Shown: positions 8,865 to 18,393, numbered from the stretch's first letter. The stretch is DNA of 64,000 nt from Gordonia sp. OPL2 (GCF_003797825.1 NZ_RKME01000006.1:186001-250000), one strand, 5' to 3'. Translations and numbers: made by a program. Notes: generated by a model not told the origin, from the sequence alone.

Positions 8865-9890
8865 ATGATCCACGCACGTGGGCTGGTACAGACGTTCCAT
8901 ACCGGCCGAGGGAAACAGAAGAAGGAGGTCCGTGCCGTCGACGGTGTGGACCTCGACATCTCCGAGGGAGAGGTCGTCGGCTTCCTGGGGCCCAACGGTG
9001 CCGGGAAGACCACGACACTGCGGATGCTGACGACCTTGCTGCGCCCGACCGCTGGCACCGCGACCGTCAACGGCTACGACGTCGTCAAGGATGCGGTGAT
9101 GGTGCGTCGCAGCATCGGATACGTCTCGCAGGCGGGCGGTACGTTCAGTCAGGCGCAGGCCGGCGACGAGGTCGTCGACCACGGCATGCTGTACGGGATG
9201 TCGCGGGCACAGGCGACCAAGCGGGGCAAGGAGCTGTTCACCCAGTTGCAGCTCGACGGTCTGTGGGAACGGATGCCGAAGAACATGTCCGGCGGCCAGA
9301 AGCGGCGGCTCGACATCGTGATGGGCTTGGTGCACGATCCGACCCTGGTCTTCCTCGACGAGCCGACCACCGGTCTGGATCCGCAGGCGCGGGCGAATCT
9401 CTGGGAACACATCCGGCGGTTGCGGACCCAACAGGGTGCGACGGTGTTCCTGACCACCCACTACCTCGACGAGGCCGACGAGCTCTCCGATCGCATCATC
9501 ATCATCGACAACGGCAAGATCGTCGCCGCGGACACAGCCGACAATCTGAAGGCTCAGGTGTCCGGTGATCTCGTGGCACTCGAGGTCGCCGACGACGCGC
9601 ACGTGTCGGTCACCGCGCGCAAGCTCGAGTCGATCGGCACCGAGGTCGACACGGACGGACGGCACGTCCGCGGACGTGTCCGCCGAGCCGGACGCGAGGT
9701 GCCGGGACTGCTGCGCGATCTCGACTCGTCCGGTGTGTCACTGGATTCCATCGAGGTCATCCGCCCCACCCTCGACGACGTCTTCCTCACCCTGACCGGC
9801 CGGTCGCTGCGCGACGCGCAGGACGAGAATCCCGCCGACGAACAGAACGTTTCCGAAGGTCTTCCTGCTCAAGGAGTTTCGCAGTCATGA
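8865..9890 (+). CDS. DrrA-like ABC exporter ATPase
   Basis: 341 residues. The ABC domain holds Walker A GPNGAGKTTT (about 44-53), signature MSGGQKRRLD and Walker B LVFLDEPTTGLDPQ with the H-loop TTHYLDEADE. A C-terminal domain of about 100 residues ends in VIRPTLDDVFLTLTGRSLRD, the DrrA/NodI-type tail. This is the daunorubicin-resistance subgroup that pairs with an ABC-2 permease. The substrate is unknown: such pumps export antibiotics or, in mycobacteria, complex lipids. The last codons overlap the permease start (ATGA), so the two are translationally coupled. Confidence 0.92.
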   Translation: MIHARGLVQTFHTGRGKQKKEVRAVDGVDLDISEGEVVGFLGPNGAGKTTTLRMLTTLLRPTAGTATVNGYDVVKDAVMVRRSIGYVSQAGGTFSQAQAGDEVVDHGMLYGMSRAQATKRGKELFTQLQLDGLWERMPKNMSGGQKRRLDIVMGLVHDPTLVFLDEPTTGLDPQARANLWEHIRRLRTQQGATVFLTTHYLDEADELSDRIIIIDNGKIVAADTADNLKAQVSGDLVALEVADDAHVSVTARKLESIGTEVDTDGRHVRGRVRRAGREVPGLLRDLDSSGVSLDSIEVIRPTLDDVFLTLTGRSLRDAQDENPADEQNVSEGLPAQGVSQS

Positions 9891-10648
9891 CATTTCTTCG
9901 AGAGAGCCACATCGTGTTCCGGCGACAGATCCGGATGAATCTCCGCAATCCGGCGTGGGTGCTGATCGGCGTCATGCAGCCGGTGCTCTACCTCCTGTTG
10001 TTCGGCCCGTTGCTCAAACCCCTGGTCGCGCAGTTCCCCGGCGGCGCCGACAACGCGTACACATTCCTCGTTCCGGGATTGTTGGTGCAGCTGGGCATCT
10101 TCGGCGCCTTCTTCGCCGGATTCAGCCTGATCGGGGAATGGCGGGAGGGCGTGATCGAGGCCGAGCGCGTCACCCCGGCCAGCCGCACGGCCCTGCTCAC
10201 CGGCCGCCTCTGGCGCGATGTCCTGCAGCTGTTCGTCCAGGCGGTCATCCTCGTCGTGCTGGGCCTGATCATGGGCATGCGCGGGTCCTTCGTGGGAATC
10301 GTGGTCGGCATCCTGATCACGCTCATCGTCGGCGGCGCCTGTGCCGCGGCATCGAACGCACTGGCGCTCACCACGAAGAGCGAGGATGTCATGGCGCCCG
10401 TGATCAACATGGTGATGATGCCGGTGCTGCTGCTGTCGGGCATTCTCCTGCCGATGACACTCGGTCCGACGTGGCTTCAGCGGCTGAGCGACTTCATGCC
10501 GTTCCGCTGGATCGTCGACGGCGTCCGCGACAGCTTCGCCGGCGACATCCTGACCTCGTCGGTCGCCTGGGGACTCATCACCGCACTCATCCTGGGTGCG
10601 CTCGGAACCTGGTGGGGCACTGCAGTCTTCCGCAAGGAGAACGCCTAA
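9887..10648 (+). CDS. ABC-2 type (DrrB-like) exporter permease
   Basis: 253 residues with about six hydrophobic segments, opening with a cytoplasmic FRRQIRMNLRNPAWVLIGVMQPVLYLLLF stretch typical of DrrB. It forms the membrane half of the exporter whose ATPase is encoded immediately upstream with a 4-bp overlap. The conserved central FSLIGEWREGVIEAERVTP region is the ABC-2 signature that contacts the ATPase. The gene ends at a repeat-rich intergenic stretch. Confidence 0.9.
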   Translation: MTFLRESHIVFRRQIRMNLRNPAWVLIGVMQPVLYLLLFGPLLKPLVAQFPGGADNAYTFLVPGLLVQLGIFGAFFAGFSLIGEWREGVIEAERVTPASRTALLTGRLWRDVLQLFVQAVILVVLGLIMGMRGSFVGIVVGILITLIVGGACAAASNALALTTKSEDVMAPVINMVMMPVLLLSGILLPMTLGPTWLQRLSDFMPFRWIVDGVRDSFAGDILTSSVAWGLITALILGALGTWWGTAVFRKENA

Positions 10649-10921
10649 CGGACGGGCGTCCGTCGTTCCCTGAGGAGCGAGCGCACGAGTGTCCGTCGTT
10701 CCCTGAGGAGCGAGCCTGCGAGCGTCTCGAAGGGTCCCCCTCCCGCTGGTCGAGTAGCCGCGAGCCTGCAAGTGGCGTATCGAGACCTGCTGTGCGGGCG
10801 GTGATCTCGATACGGTGCCTCGCAGGCTCGGCGCCAACTCGATCAGCGGGGAGTCGCTCGGCGCCTACTCGATCAGCGGGGAGTCGCTCGGGGCTACTCG
10901 ATCACCGGGGAACTTCAGCGC
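10649..10921. repeat. repeat-rich intergenic region between convergent genes
   Basis: No gene is visible. Three structures are packed together. (1) A module starting TCCCTGAGGAG near 10700 and ending CTCGAAGGGTCCCC (10726-10739); a close copy is at 36263-36303, and a shorter TCCCTGAGGAG copy precedes it. (2) An imperfect inverted repeat of about 25 bp, 10761-10785 with 10805-10830, containing CGTATCGAGA/TCTCGATACG. (3) A 30-bp tandem repeat at 10831-10860 and 10861-10890 with one mismatch, plus a partial third copy. The region may also end transcription of both flanking genes. Confidence 0.85.
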
Positions 10922-11980
10922 CTACCCGAGGCTGGACTCCGCCGGTGCCGGGGGCAAGGTGACGACCGCACCCGCATAGCTGAGGCCGGCGCCGAACCCG
11001 AGGAGCAGCGCGGTCTGGCCACCCTTGGCCTTCCCGCTCGCGAGCATCTCCTCCATGGCCAGCGGGATCGATGCCGCCGACGTGTTGCCGGTGTTCTCGA
11101 TGTCGTTGGCCATGGGGACGTCGTCGGCCAGACCGAGGTTCTTCTTCATGAGTTCGTTGATCCGGGCATTGGCCTGATGCGGGACGAACACCTCGATCTC
11201 GTCGATGCTGACCCCGGAGGTCTCCAGCACGGTCGTCAGCGCCTTCGGCAGGGTGATGGCCGCCCAGCGGAACACGCGAGAACCCTGCATCGTCACGACC
11301 ATCCGCCCGACCGGCTCGCTCTCCGGATCCTTGTGCTGCCATTCCTCGGCGCGGTCCATGTACTCGGGGATGTCGTAGTTCTGGCCGATCGCCTCGGCGT
11401 TCTCACCGTCGCTGCCCCAGACGGTCGGGGAGATGCCGTTCTCCTCGCTCGGTCCGACGACCACGGCGCCGGCGCCGTCACCGAAGATGAAGGCGGTGTT
11501 GCGGTCGGTCGGTTCCATCACCACCGACATCGTCTCCACGCCGACGACGAGAACGTACTCGGCCGACCCGGCGCGGACGGTGTCGGCGGCGATGCCGAGT
11601 CCGTAGCCGAAGCCGCCGCACCCTGCGGCGACGTCGTAGGCGGGAATCCCGTTGAGGCCGATGTCGAACGCGACGATCGGACCGCCGTGCGGGATCTTCG
11701 TCTTCCAGCTGTTCGTCGCCAGGATCAGCGCGCCGATCTTCTCCTTGGGGACGCCCGAGTTGCGGATGGCGCGTTCGGCGGCCTCGGCGGCCATCGATCG
11801 TGCGGTCTCGTCGCCGCTGATCCACCGGCGGTTGCGGATGCCACTGCGTTCGAAGATCCATTCGTCCGACGAGTCGAGGACCTCGCACACCTCGTCGTTG
11901 CTGACGAGGCGTGTGGGTCGGTAGGCGCCGATCCCGAGCATTGCGACGTTCTGATGTCCGCTCCGCGCAGCAATCGCCAC
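10922..11980 (-). CDS. beta-ketoacyl-ACP synthase III family protein (paralogue 2)
   Basis: 352 residues, clearly paralogous to the product of 6916-7932: same [27 protein letters not shown] and [19 protein letters not shown] blocks. Catalytic residues are Cys121 (AAGCGGFGYG), His268 (FVPHQANARI) and Asn299. It differs by a longer insert near 200-225 (YMDRAEEWQHKDPESEP), which may alter the acyl pocket. It probably catalyses a decarboxylative or primer condensation on an acyl-CoA. The pair suggests a duplication whose copies now flank a regulator and an exporter. The ATG at 11980 directly precedes family-like sequence. Confidence 0.87.
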   Translation of the reverse strand: MAIAARSGHQNVAMLGIGAYRPTRLVSNDEVCEVLDSSDEWIFERSGIRNRRWISGDETARSMAAEAAERAIRNSGVPKEKIGALILATNSWKTKIPHGGPIVAFDIGLNGIPAYDVAAGCGGFGYGLGIAADTVRAGSAEYVLVVGVETMSVVMEPTDRNTAFIFGDGAGAVVVGPSEENGISPTVWGSDGENAEAIGQNYDIPEYMDRAEEWQHKDPESEPVGRMVVTMQGSRVFRWAAITLPKALTTVLETSGVSIDEIEVFVPHQANARINELMKKNLGLADDVPMANDIENTGNTSAASIPLAMEEMLASGKAKGGQTALLLGFGAGLSYAGAVVTLPPAPAESSLG

Positions 11981-12150
11981 CGTCGTCTCCGTTCATCGAT
12001 GAAATCGTGGGCGAGTGCGATTGTAGGCGTCGCCGCATCTGACGGAGGGAGGCTTTGGTCCCGTTTCGTCCACGTCGCGTTCACCTGGGCTTTCGTTCCC
12101 GAGCCTCATCGCGTCCTCGCGCACGGCCGAGCCGTCCCCGACCGCGGCGA

Positions 12151-13965
12151 TCAGCCGGAGAGTGGCCAGACCGCCGGGATCACCAGCAGGGCGACCAGCA
12201 GCCATCCGGCCATGATCGGTACTCCCAGTCGCCAGTAGTCGCCGAACCGGTAGCCGCCGGGCGTCATCACGATCATGTTGGCCGGTGTGGCGATCGGCGT
12301 CAGCAAGGAGGCCGCGCCCGCCACACAGACAAGCATCAGGACAGGCCGTGCGTCGACGCCGACGTCCGCCGCCGCGGCGAGCGCGATCGGGATGACGATG
12401 AGCACTGTCGCGGCGTTGGAGATGAACTGGCCGAGGACCGCGGTCAGCAGGAACAGCGTGATGAGCAGGACGTAGGGGCTGTGATCGGCCACCAGGTCGA
12501 CGATCGGTCGCGCCACCAGCTCGGCGCCGCCGCTGTCGGCGATCGCCGTCGACATCGGGATCAACGCCGCGATCAGCACGAGCGTGGGCCACGCGATCGC
12601 GCGATACGCGTGATCGGTGGTGATGACCCGCGTGAGGATCATCGCCAGGGCCGCCAGCAGCGCGGCGACGACGGCGGGCACCACGCCGGTCGCGAGCAGG
12701 ACGATCATCGCCACCAGGATTGCGGCGGCGCGCGGAGCGCTACGGCCCAGCGGGACGGTCTGGCGCCGGAGGAGTTCGGATGAGGCGACCACCAGCACTC
12801 GGCGGTCGGCGGCCAACGCGTCGATCGCCCGCCACGGGCCGTGGACGAGAAGGGTGTCGCCCTCCTCGAGGTCGACGACGCGCGGTCCCACGTCCTTGCT
12901 GCGACGGCGGATCGACAACACGAGTAGACCGTCGCCGCGGACCATGCCGGCGACCGCGCGATCGCCGATCCACTCGGACCGTGGCGGGATGACCACCTCG
13001 GACAGGCCTGTGTCGCGGTCGATGAGTCTGCCTGCACGCGAGCGACGGCCCGCGATGTCCTCGACGGTGACGCCGAGCCGGCGCGCGGCCTCGGTGACGG
13101 CGGTCCCGGGCCCGGAGACCACGATGACGTCGCCGACCTCGAGCGGTTGGTCCGGTTCGAGCACGGTGGCGGTGGCCTCGCGCTGTGCGGCGACGGCGAC
13201 GACACCGTCGTGGTCGACGTCGATCTCGGTGAGCGACGTTCCGAGGACGGTCGAGTCGGTGCCCACGTGCAGCCGGAAGAGCCGGTCGTCGAGGCCGTAG
13301 TGATCGGTCACCGTTCCGACGTAGCCGCTGAAATCGTCTGGGAGAGAGGTTGATTCGCGCTGAGGAAGCGCACGACGACCCATCACGGCGGTGATCGCGA
13401 CGGTCACCACGACGAGCGGGACGCCGACGATGCCGAACTCGAAGTACCCGAACCCATCGTCGGACAGGGTCACCATCGACTCGTCGATGATGACGTTGAC
13501 CGGGCTGCCCGACAGCGTCAGCAACGATCCGGCGCTGCATCCGTAGGCGAGGGGGATCAGCACGCGCGACGGCAGCATGTCCGCGTGACGGGCGAGCGCA
13601 ACCGTCACCGGCACGAGTGCCGCGGCGGCGCCGTTGACGGTGATGAGCGCGGCCAGCAGCGCAGCGAGGACCATGACGACCGTGATCACCCGGATCGGTG
13701 TGTCTCCCGCGATCCGGGTCATGGACTGCCCGACCCAGGTGGTGATCCCGGAGGCCTCGAGTCCCTCGCTGACGACGAACAGCGCGGCGATGAACACGAT
13801 GACGGTGGCGCCGAGTCCGCTGGTCATCTCGTCGACGCTGACGAGCCCACAGAAATACAGCGCCAGCGCCGAGCCGATCGCGACGACCCCGACGGGCAGT
13901 CGGTTGACGATGAACAGCGCAACGGTCACGCCGAGGATGACCAGGCTCAGGGCTGCATCCGACAC
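12151..13965 (-). CDS. SLC13-type permease with two RCK_C (TrkA-C) domains
   Basis: 604 residues. N-terminal and C-terminal membrane halves (about 1-185 and 410-604) carry the divalent-anion:Na+ symporter motifs SGSPVNVII and TPIATPANMIV. The centre (about 200-400) holds two RCK_C-like domains (LFRLHVGTDSTVLGTSL ... EVGDVIVVSGPG; SEVVIPPRSEWIGDRAV ... EEGDTLLVHGP). This is the bacterial SLC13/TrkA-C arrangement. Such proteins move dicarboxylates, sulfate or related anions; the substrate is not evident. The 170 bp upstream of the adjacent ketoacyl synthase gene holds nothing recognisable. Confidence 0.88.
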   Translation of the reverse strand: MSDAALSLVILGVTVALFIVNRLPVGVVAIGSALALYFCGLVSVDEMTSGLGATVIVFIAALFVVSEGLEASGITTWVGQSMTRIAGDTPIRVITVVMVLAALLAALITVNGAAAALVPVTVALARHADMLPSRVLIPLAYGCSAGSLLTLSGSPVNVIIDESMVTLSDDGFGYFEFGIVGVPLVVVTVAITAVMGRRALPQRESTSLPDDFSGYVGTVTDHYGLDDRLFRLHVGTDSTVLGTSLTEIDVDHDGVVAVAAQREATATVLEPDQPLEVGDVIVVSGPGTAVTEAARRLGVTVEDIAGRRSRAGRLIDRDTGLSEVVIPPRSEWIGDRAVAGMVRGDGLLVLSIRRRSKDVGPRVVDLEEGDTLLVHGPWRAIDALAADRRVLVVASSELLRRQTVPLGRSAPRAAAILVAMIVLLATGVVPAVVAALLAALAMILTRVITTDHAYRAIAWPTLVLIAALIPMSTAIADSGGAELVARPIVDLVADHSPYVLLITLFLLTAVLGQFISNAATVLIVIPIALAAAADVGVDARPVLMLVCVAGAASLLTPIATPANMIVMTPGGYRFGDYWRLGVPIMAGWLLVALLVIPAVWPLSG

Positions 13966-14030
13966 CGTTCGATCGTCGCATCACGGGCTCGGGCGCGCAG
14001 CGATCGACGCGGCCTGGGGCGGCGATCAGG

Positions 14031-14597
14031 TCACCAGGCGTGGACGAGATTCTGCGCGGACTCGAGGCCCTGGACCGCGAGCAGCTCGGTCGCGTCGACA
14101 CCGTTGCGGATCAGCAGATCGACGTCGGCGCGCGCCGACGACGGGAAGGGCTTGAGCACGAAGTCGGCCGGATCCTGTCGGCCCGGCGGGCGGCCGATGC
14201 CGAGCCGGACGCGGAGATAGTCACGCGAGCCGATGGCCTGGCTGATCGAGCGCAGACCGTTGTGTCCGCCCTCGCCGCCACCTTGTTTGAGCCGCACGAG
14301 CCCGAAGTCGATGTCGAGTTCGTCGTGGAGCACGATCAGGTCGTCGGGGGCGACGTTGTAGAACTTCGCGAGCGGCCCGATCTGGCGGCCGCACTCGTTC
14401 ATGTAGTTGCGCGGCTTCGCGATGAGGGCCTGCCGGCCGGCGAGGGTGATCGGGGCGACCTCGGCACCCGACTTCTTGTGCAGCTTCCACCGCTCGCCGA
14501 CCGAGGCGACGAGGCCATCGGCGACCATCGCGCCGATGTTGTGCCTCGTCTTCTCGTACTTCGGACCGGGGTTGCCCAGTCCGACAATCAATTTCAC
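14031..14597 (-). CDS. pth: peptidyl-tRNA hydrolase
   Basis: 188 residues, standard length. It cleaves peptidyl-tRNA released by stalled ribosomes. The active-site set is visible: Asn10 (GLGNPGPKY), His19 (TRHNIG), Asn67 (NYMNE) and Asp92 (LHDELD), plus [13 protein letters not shown]. It lies 21 bp downstream of rplY on the same strand, the usual rplY-pth order of actinobacteria, so it is likely co-transcribed. Confidence 0.97.
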   Translation of the reverse strand: MKLIVGLGNPGPKYEKTRHNIGAMVADGLVASVGERWKLHKKSGAEVAPITLAGRQALIAKPRNYMNECGRQIGPLAKFYNVAPDDLIVLHDELDIDFGLVRLKQGGGEGGHNGLRSISQAIGSRDYLRVRLGIGRPPGRQDPADFVLKPFPSSARADVDLLIRNGVDATELLAVQGLESAQNLVHAW

Positions 14598-14618
14598 TGA
14601 TCAGTGGTGAGCAGTGGG

Positions 14619-15263
14619 TTACTCTGCGGACTCGTCCGCGGGAGCCTGCTCCTCCTCGTCGGAGCCGGGGGTCTCTGCGCCGGCCTCTTCGGCCTCTTCC
14701 TCGAGCTCGGAGGTGGTCGGGGCCTCGTTGATGGCGACGATCAGGACCTCGGGGTCGCTGATCAGGGTGACACCCTCCGGCAGGTCGAGGTCGGAGCCGT
14801 GCACGGCGTTGCCGGCCTCGACACCCTCGACGTTGACGGTGATCTGCTCGGGGATCGAGAGGGCGTCGGCCTCGATCTCGACGACGCTGGCGTCCTGCAC
14901 GACCAGGGTGCCCGGCGCGGCGTCGCCCTCGACGACGATGGTGACGTCGACGGTGACCTTCTCGCCGCGGCGGATGACCAGGAGATCGACGTGCTCGATG
15001 TAATTGCGGATCGGGTGGACGTCGACCTGCTTGGTCAGTGCGAGCTGGCTCGCACCCTCGATGTCCAGGTCGATGATCGCGTTGGTGCCGTTGTTACGCA
15101 GGATGGCGGCGAGTTCGAGGGCCGGCAGGCTCAGGTGCTGCGGGTCGGTGCCGTGGCCGTAGAGGACGGCGGGGACGTTGCCGGCGCGACGGGCGCGACG
15201 CGCGGCGCCCTTGCCCTTCTCGGTGCGGGTGCTGACGGTCAGCTTGCTGGTCTGCGTTGCCAT
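14619..15263 (-). CDS. rplY: 50S ribosomal protein L25 / general stress protein Ctc
   Basis: 214 residues: an N-terminal L25 domain that binds 5S rRNA ([23 protein letters not shown], then [11 protein letters not shown]) and the C-terminal TL5/CTC beta domain ([28 protein letters not shown]). It ends in an acidic Glu/Ala-rich tail, common in actinobacterial Ctc proteins. GAGGAG lies just before the ATG at 15263. It precedes pth in an apparent two-gene operon. Confidence 0.96.
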   Translation of the reverse strand: MATQTSKLTVSTRTEKGKGAARRARRAGNVPAVLYGHGTDPQHLSLPALELAAILRNNGTNAIIDLDIEGASQLALTKQVDVHPIRNYIEHVDLLVIRRGEKVTVDVTIVVEGDAAPGTLVVQDASVVEIEADALSIPEQITVNVEGVEAGNAVHGSDLDLPEGVTLISDPEVLIVAINEAPTTSELEEEAEEAGAETPGSDEEEQAPADESAE

Positions 15264-15564
15264 GGTGTTCTCCTCGTTGTGCGGTCCGTCCGATGAACCG
15301 CGGCGGTCTTCTCGGTCCCGACGAACGGCAACAACCGAGAACCAGCCTGGGCGGGCGCTGAGGCCCGCGGAGGAGATCTGCGATGGTCGCGCCGATAACG
15401 GTGATCACTCACCCTCGCCGAGACAACGCTGGCCAGAATAGCCGACGGTCGCCGCTGATGTCACATCGCCGCAGGCCACGGTGGCGAGAACCCGAGAAGT
15501 CCGGCGCATCGTCACTCGTCGACAAGGGTTTCCGTGACCCGTCGTCACAGGCATACTGAACCGC
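15264..15564. other. intergenic region upstream of rplY and of the epoxide-hydrolase-like gene
   Basis: About 300 bp between divergent genes. It must hold the rplY promoter and that of the gene at 15565. I see no convincing gene, repeat or conserved site. Confidence 0.5.
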
Positions 15565-16008
15565 ATGACCTCGCAGACACCCATCGATATCGTCACCTCG
15601 TTCCTCGATGCCCTGGCCCGCGACGACGTTGCCGCAGCCCTCGAGAACGTCGACGACGACATCGCGTACACGAATGTCTCGACTCCGACCGTGCACGGGA
15701 AGAAGCGGGTCGCGGGCATCTTCCGACAGGTCGAGAAGGCGTCGTGGATCGGCTTCGACTATCGGATGATCAACGTCTCGGCCGACGGTTCGGTCGTCCT
15801 CACCGAACGAGTCGACGAACTCCGCTTCGGCCGCGTCGCCATCCGATTCTGGGTGTGTGGACGATTCGAGATCGGTGACGGTCGGATCACGGTGTGGCGG
15901 GACTACTTCGACTACCTCGACATGACGAAGGGCCTGTTGCGAGGTGTCGTCGGCGCGGTGATCCCGGCGGTGCAGCGACGGATGCCGACGGAGAGGGTCA
16001 CCGCCTGA
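15565..16008 (+). CDS. limonene-1,2-epoxide hydrolase family protein
   Basis: 147 residues of the NTF2-like cone fold. The segment TERVDELRFG gives Arg82 and Asp84, and WRDYFD gives Asp113. These match the Arg-Asp-Asp catalytic triad of Rhodococcus limonene-1,2-epoxide hydrolase, and YTN (35-37) matches its water-binding Tyr/Asn. It is therefore likely an active epoxide hydrolase, as in mycobacterial EphG, though the natural substrate (terpene, steroid or lipid epoxide) cannot be read from sequence. It converges on asnB, 48 bp away. Confidence 0.82.
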   Translation: MTSQTPIDIVTSFLDALARDDVAAALENVDDDIAYTNVSTPTVHGKKRVAGIFRQVEKASWIGFDYRMINVSADGSVVLTERVDELRFGRVAIRFWVCGRFEIGDGRITVWRDYFDYLDMTKGLLRGVVGAVIPAVQRRMPTERVTA

Positions 16009-16056
16009 CGCTCTCGGCGCCGGCGATGACCCCGGATTCCGCGAGGACGCTCGGCG

Positions 16057-17898
16057 TCAGGCGACCTGCAGTTCCGGCGAGTACATCTCGAACCAGTGAT
16101 ACAGATCGAGGACACGATCCATCTGTGTCCGCACGTCGGGAGCGACGGCATGGGCATCGGCGGACACCATGTCCCGCACGCTCCGGTGATCGACGAGATC
16201 GAAGACCTGATGCCCGGACTCGGCGACGATGTCACCGAGCTGATGCTGCAGCGTCTCCGTGTACTTCACGTCCTGGGTCGACGGATACGGCGACTTCGTG
16301 CGGTCGACGACGGACTGCGGGAGCACGTGTTTCGTCGCGTGCCGCAGCAGGCTCTTCTCCCGGCCGTCGAACGTCTTGAAGGCCCACGGCGTGTTGTAGA
16401 CGTACTCCACGAGTCGGTGATCACAGAACGGCACCCGGACCTCGAGTCCCACCGCCATCGACGCTCGGTCCTTGCGATCGAGCAGCATCCGCACGAACCG
16501 GGTCAGGTGGAGGTGGCAGATGACCCGCATGCGGCGTTCGTCGGCCGACTCGCCGTCGACCACCGGGATCGACGCCAGCGCGGTCCGGTACTGGTCGTCG
16601 ACGTAGGTGTCGATGTCGAGGACGCGCTGCATCTCGGGTGTCAACATCGAATAGCGTGACCGGGTCAGCGCACTCCCGAACGCGAGCCACGGGAAGGTGT
16701 CCGCTCCGCGGGCCTCGTCGTCGAAGAACCATCGGTATCCGCCGAACACCTCGTCGGCGGACTCACCGGACAGCGCCACCGTCGACTCGGCGCGGATGGC
16801 CTTGAACAGCAGGTAGAGCGACGAATCCATGTCGCCCAGGCCCGCCGGGATGTCGCGGGCGCCGATCACCGCCCGACGCACATCGGGGTCGGTGAGGTCC
16901 GCCGGGTTGAGGACGACGTCGCGGTGCATCGAGCCGACATGGGAAGCGACGTCCCGTACGAAGGGCGAGTCCGGGGTGTCGCGCATCTCATCTGGCCGGA
17001 AGTTGTCCTCCTGATCGACGAAGTCGACCGAATAGCTGTGCACGCGTTGTCCTTCGGTGCCGAGGCGGGCGGCGGCCAGCCCGGTGAGTGCGCTCGAGTC
17101 CAGGCCACCCGACAGCAGGACGCACCGCGGGACGTCGGCGACGAGTTGCCGATCGACGATGTCGGTCATCAGTTCGCGCACGTGTCCCACGGTGTCGTCG
17201 AGGCCGTCGCGATGCGCATGGGCGGGAAGCGACCAGTAGGTGCGCGTTGCGCAGCCGTCCCGAGAGACCGTGATGACGGTGCCGGGTTCGACCTCCCGGA
17301 TGTGCTTCCACATCGACCATCCCGGTGCCTTGGTGACCGCGAACAACTCGCGGAAGCCGTCGGCGTCGACGGTGTGCGGGATGCGAGGATTGGCGAGAAT
17401 AGCCTTCGGCTCCGACCCGAAAACGACACCGTCGGATGTCTCGGAGAAGTAGAAGGGCTTGATACCCAACCGATCCCGTACCATGACCAGTTCTTCGGTA
17501 CGACCGTCCCAGATCGCGAACGCGTACATGCCATTGAGTCGGTCGACCACGGCGGTTCCCCACTCGAGGTACCCGCGCAGGACGACCTCGGTGTCGCTGT
17601 CGGTGCGGAACTCGTGGCCCGCCGCGATCAGTTCGGTCCGGAGCTCATGAAAGTTGTAGGTCTCGCCGCTGTAGACGATGGCGAGATCCCCGTTGCCGGT
17701 CGGGGTCACCATCGGCTGGTGACCCAGCGGCAGATCGATGATGGCCAGCCGCCGGTGTCCCAGTCCCACATGACGGTCGACGTAGGTGCCGACATCGTCC
17801 GGCCCGCGATCGCTCATCGTCGCGGTCATCTCTTCGAGAATGCGCTTGTTGCTTGCTATTTCGCTGGTGAAACCCACCCAGCCGGTAATTCCGCACAT
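16057..17898 (-). CDS. asnB: asparagine synthase (glutamine-hydrolysing)
   Basis: 613 residues. The N-terminal glutaminase domain begins MCGITGWVGF, so Cys2 is the nucleophile, with RLAIIDL and NGMYAFAIWD. The synthetase domain has the PP-loop SGGLDSS (263-269) and SGESADEVFGGY. It makes asparagine from aspartate, ATP and glutamine, or amidates another carboxylate. The usual YNGEIYN block reads YSGETYN here. That puts it in a subgroup different from the M. tuberculosis AsnB I recall, so a specialised amidotransferase is possible. An inverted repeat lies upstream at 17945-17962. Confidence 0.92.
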   Translation of the reverse strand: MCGITGWVGFTSEIASNKRILEEMTATMSDRGPDDVGTYVDRHVGLGHRRLAIIDLPLGHQPMVTPTGNGDLAIVYSGETYNFHELRTELIAAGHEFRTDSDTEVVLRGYLEWGTAVVDRLNGMYAFAIWDGRTEELVMVRDRLGIKPFYFSETSDGVVFGSEPKAILANPRIPHTVDADGFRELFAVTKAPGWSMWKHIREVEPGTVITVSRDGCATRTYWSLPAHAHRDGLDDTVGHVRELMTDIVDRQLVADVPRCVLLSGGLDSSALTGLAAARLGTEGQRVHSYSVDFVDQEDNFRPDEMRDTPDSPFVRDVASHVGSMHRDVVLNPADLTDPDVRRAVIGARDIPAGLGDMDSSLYLLFKAIRAESTVALSGESADEVFGGYRWFFDDEARGADTFPWLAFGSALTRSRYSMLTPEMQRVLDIDTYVDDQYRTALASIPVVDGESADERRMRVICHLHLTRFVRMLLDRKDRASMAVGLEVRVPFCDHRLVEYVYNTPWAFKTFDGREKSLLRHATKHVLPQSVVDRTKSPYPSTQDVKYTETLQHQLGDIVAESGHQVFDLVDHRSVRDMVSADAHAVAPDVRTQMDRVLDLYHWFEMYSPELQVA

Positions 17899-17944
17899 AG
17901 AACGCCCCCACTTCAGTGATTAGCGATGCTAAATGAATCGGCAA

Positions 17945-17962
17945 TTCCGTTGTAACACGGAA
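17945..17962. promoter_or_regulatory. inverted repeat upstream of asnB
   Basis: TTCCGT-TGTAAC-ACGGAA, 6-bp arms, 47 bp before the asnB ATG. The nearby GTAAC and CTAAC words are faintly like nitrogen-regulator half-sites, but the match is too weak to name a regulator. Confidence 0.25.
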
Positions 17963-18042
17963 CTAACCCGGGGGCGACGCGCCTTGTCGCGCTCGCGAGG
18001 AATGTCCGAAAGGTCGTGTGGCGATCGTGACCGTCGGTGTGG

Positions 18043-18393
18043 TCAGAGGATCTCGTCGAGGGTGTCCACCGGACGCGCGAGACGGGTTCCCTTGTCGGTC
18101 ACCACGAATGGACGCTCGACGAGAATGGGGTGTTGCACCATCTGGGTCAGCACCTGGTCCTCGGGCAGTGACGCGATGTCGAGTTCCTTGTAGAGGGATT
18201 CCCGCTTGCGCACGGCGTCGTGGACGGTCACACCGGCATCGTTGATCAGCGTGGTGAGTTGTTCACGCGTATATGGCTGATCGAGATACTTCACGACGGT
18301 CGGCTCGATCCCGGCGTCGCGCAGCTTCTCGAGAGCTTTGCGCGAGGTCGAGCACTTCGGATTGTGATAGATCGTCGCGTCCACGCACGACAC
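18043..18393 (-). CDS. arsenate reductase ArsC family (YfgD-like) protein
   Basis: 116 residues, thioredoxin fold. The N-terminus is IYHNPKCSTSRKAL with Cys14 at the arsenate-binding cysteine position. Basic residues expected in ArsC are present (RKRESLYKEL, VERPFVV, GTRLARP). This glutaredoxin-dependent class reduces arsenate to arsenite, but many chromosomal members lie outside ars operons and have unproven roles. No arsenic transporter or ArsR is adjacent, so the assignment is to family only. Confidence 0.85.
   Translation of the reverse strand: MSCVDATIYHNPKCSTSRKALEKLRDAGIEPTVVKYLDQPYTREQLTTLINDAGVTVHDAVRKRESLYKELDIASLPEDQVLTQMVQHPILVERPFVVTDKGTRLARPVDTLDEIL

Noticed and set aside
15405..15719. 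Small minus-strand frames between rplY and the epoxide-hydrolase-like gene.
   Set aside because: They run into the coding region of the plus-strand enzyme and have no supporting features.
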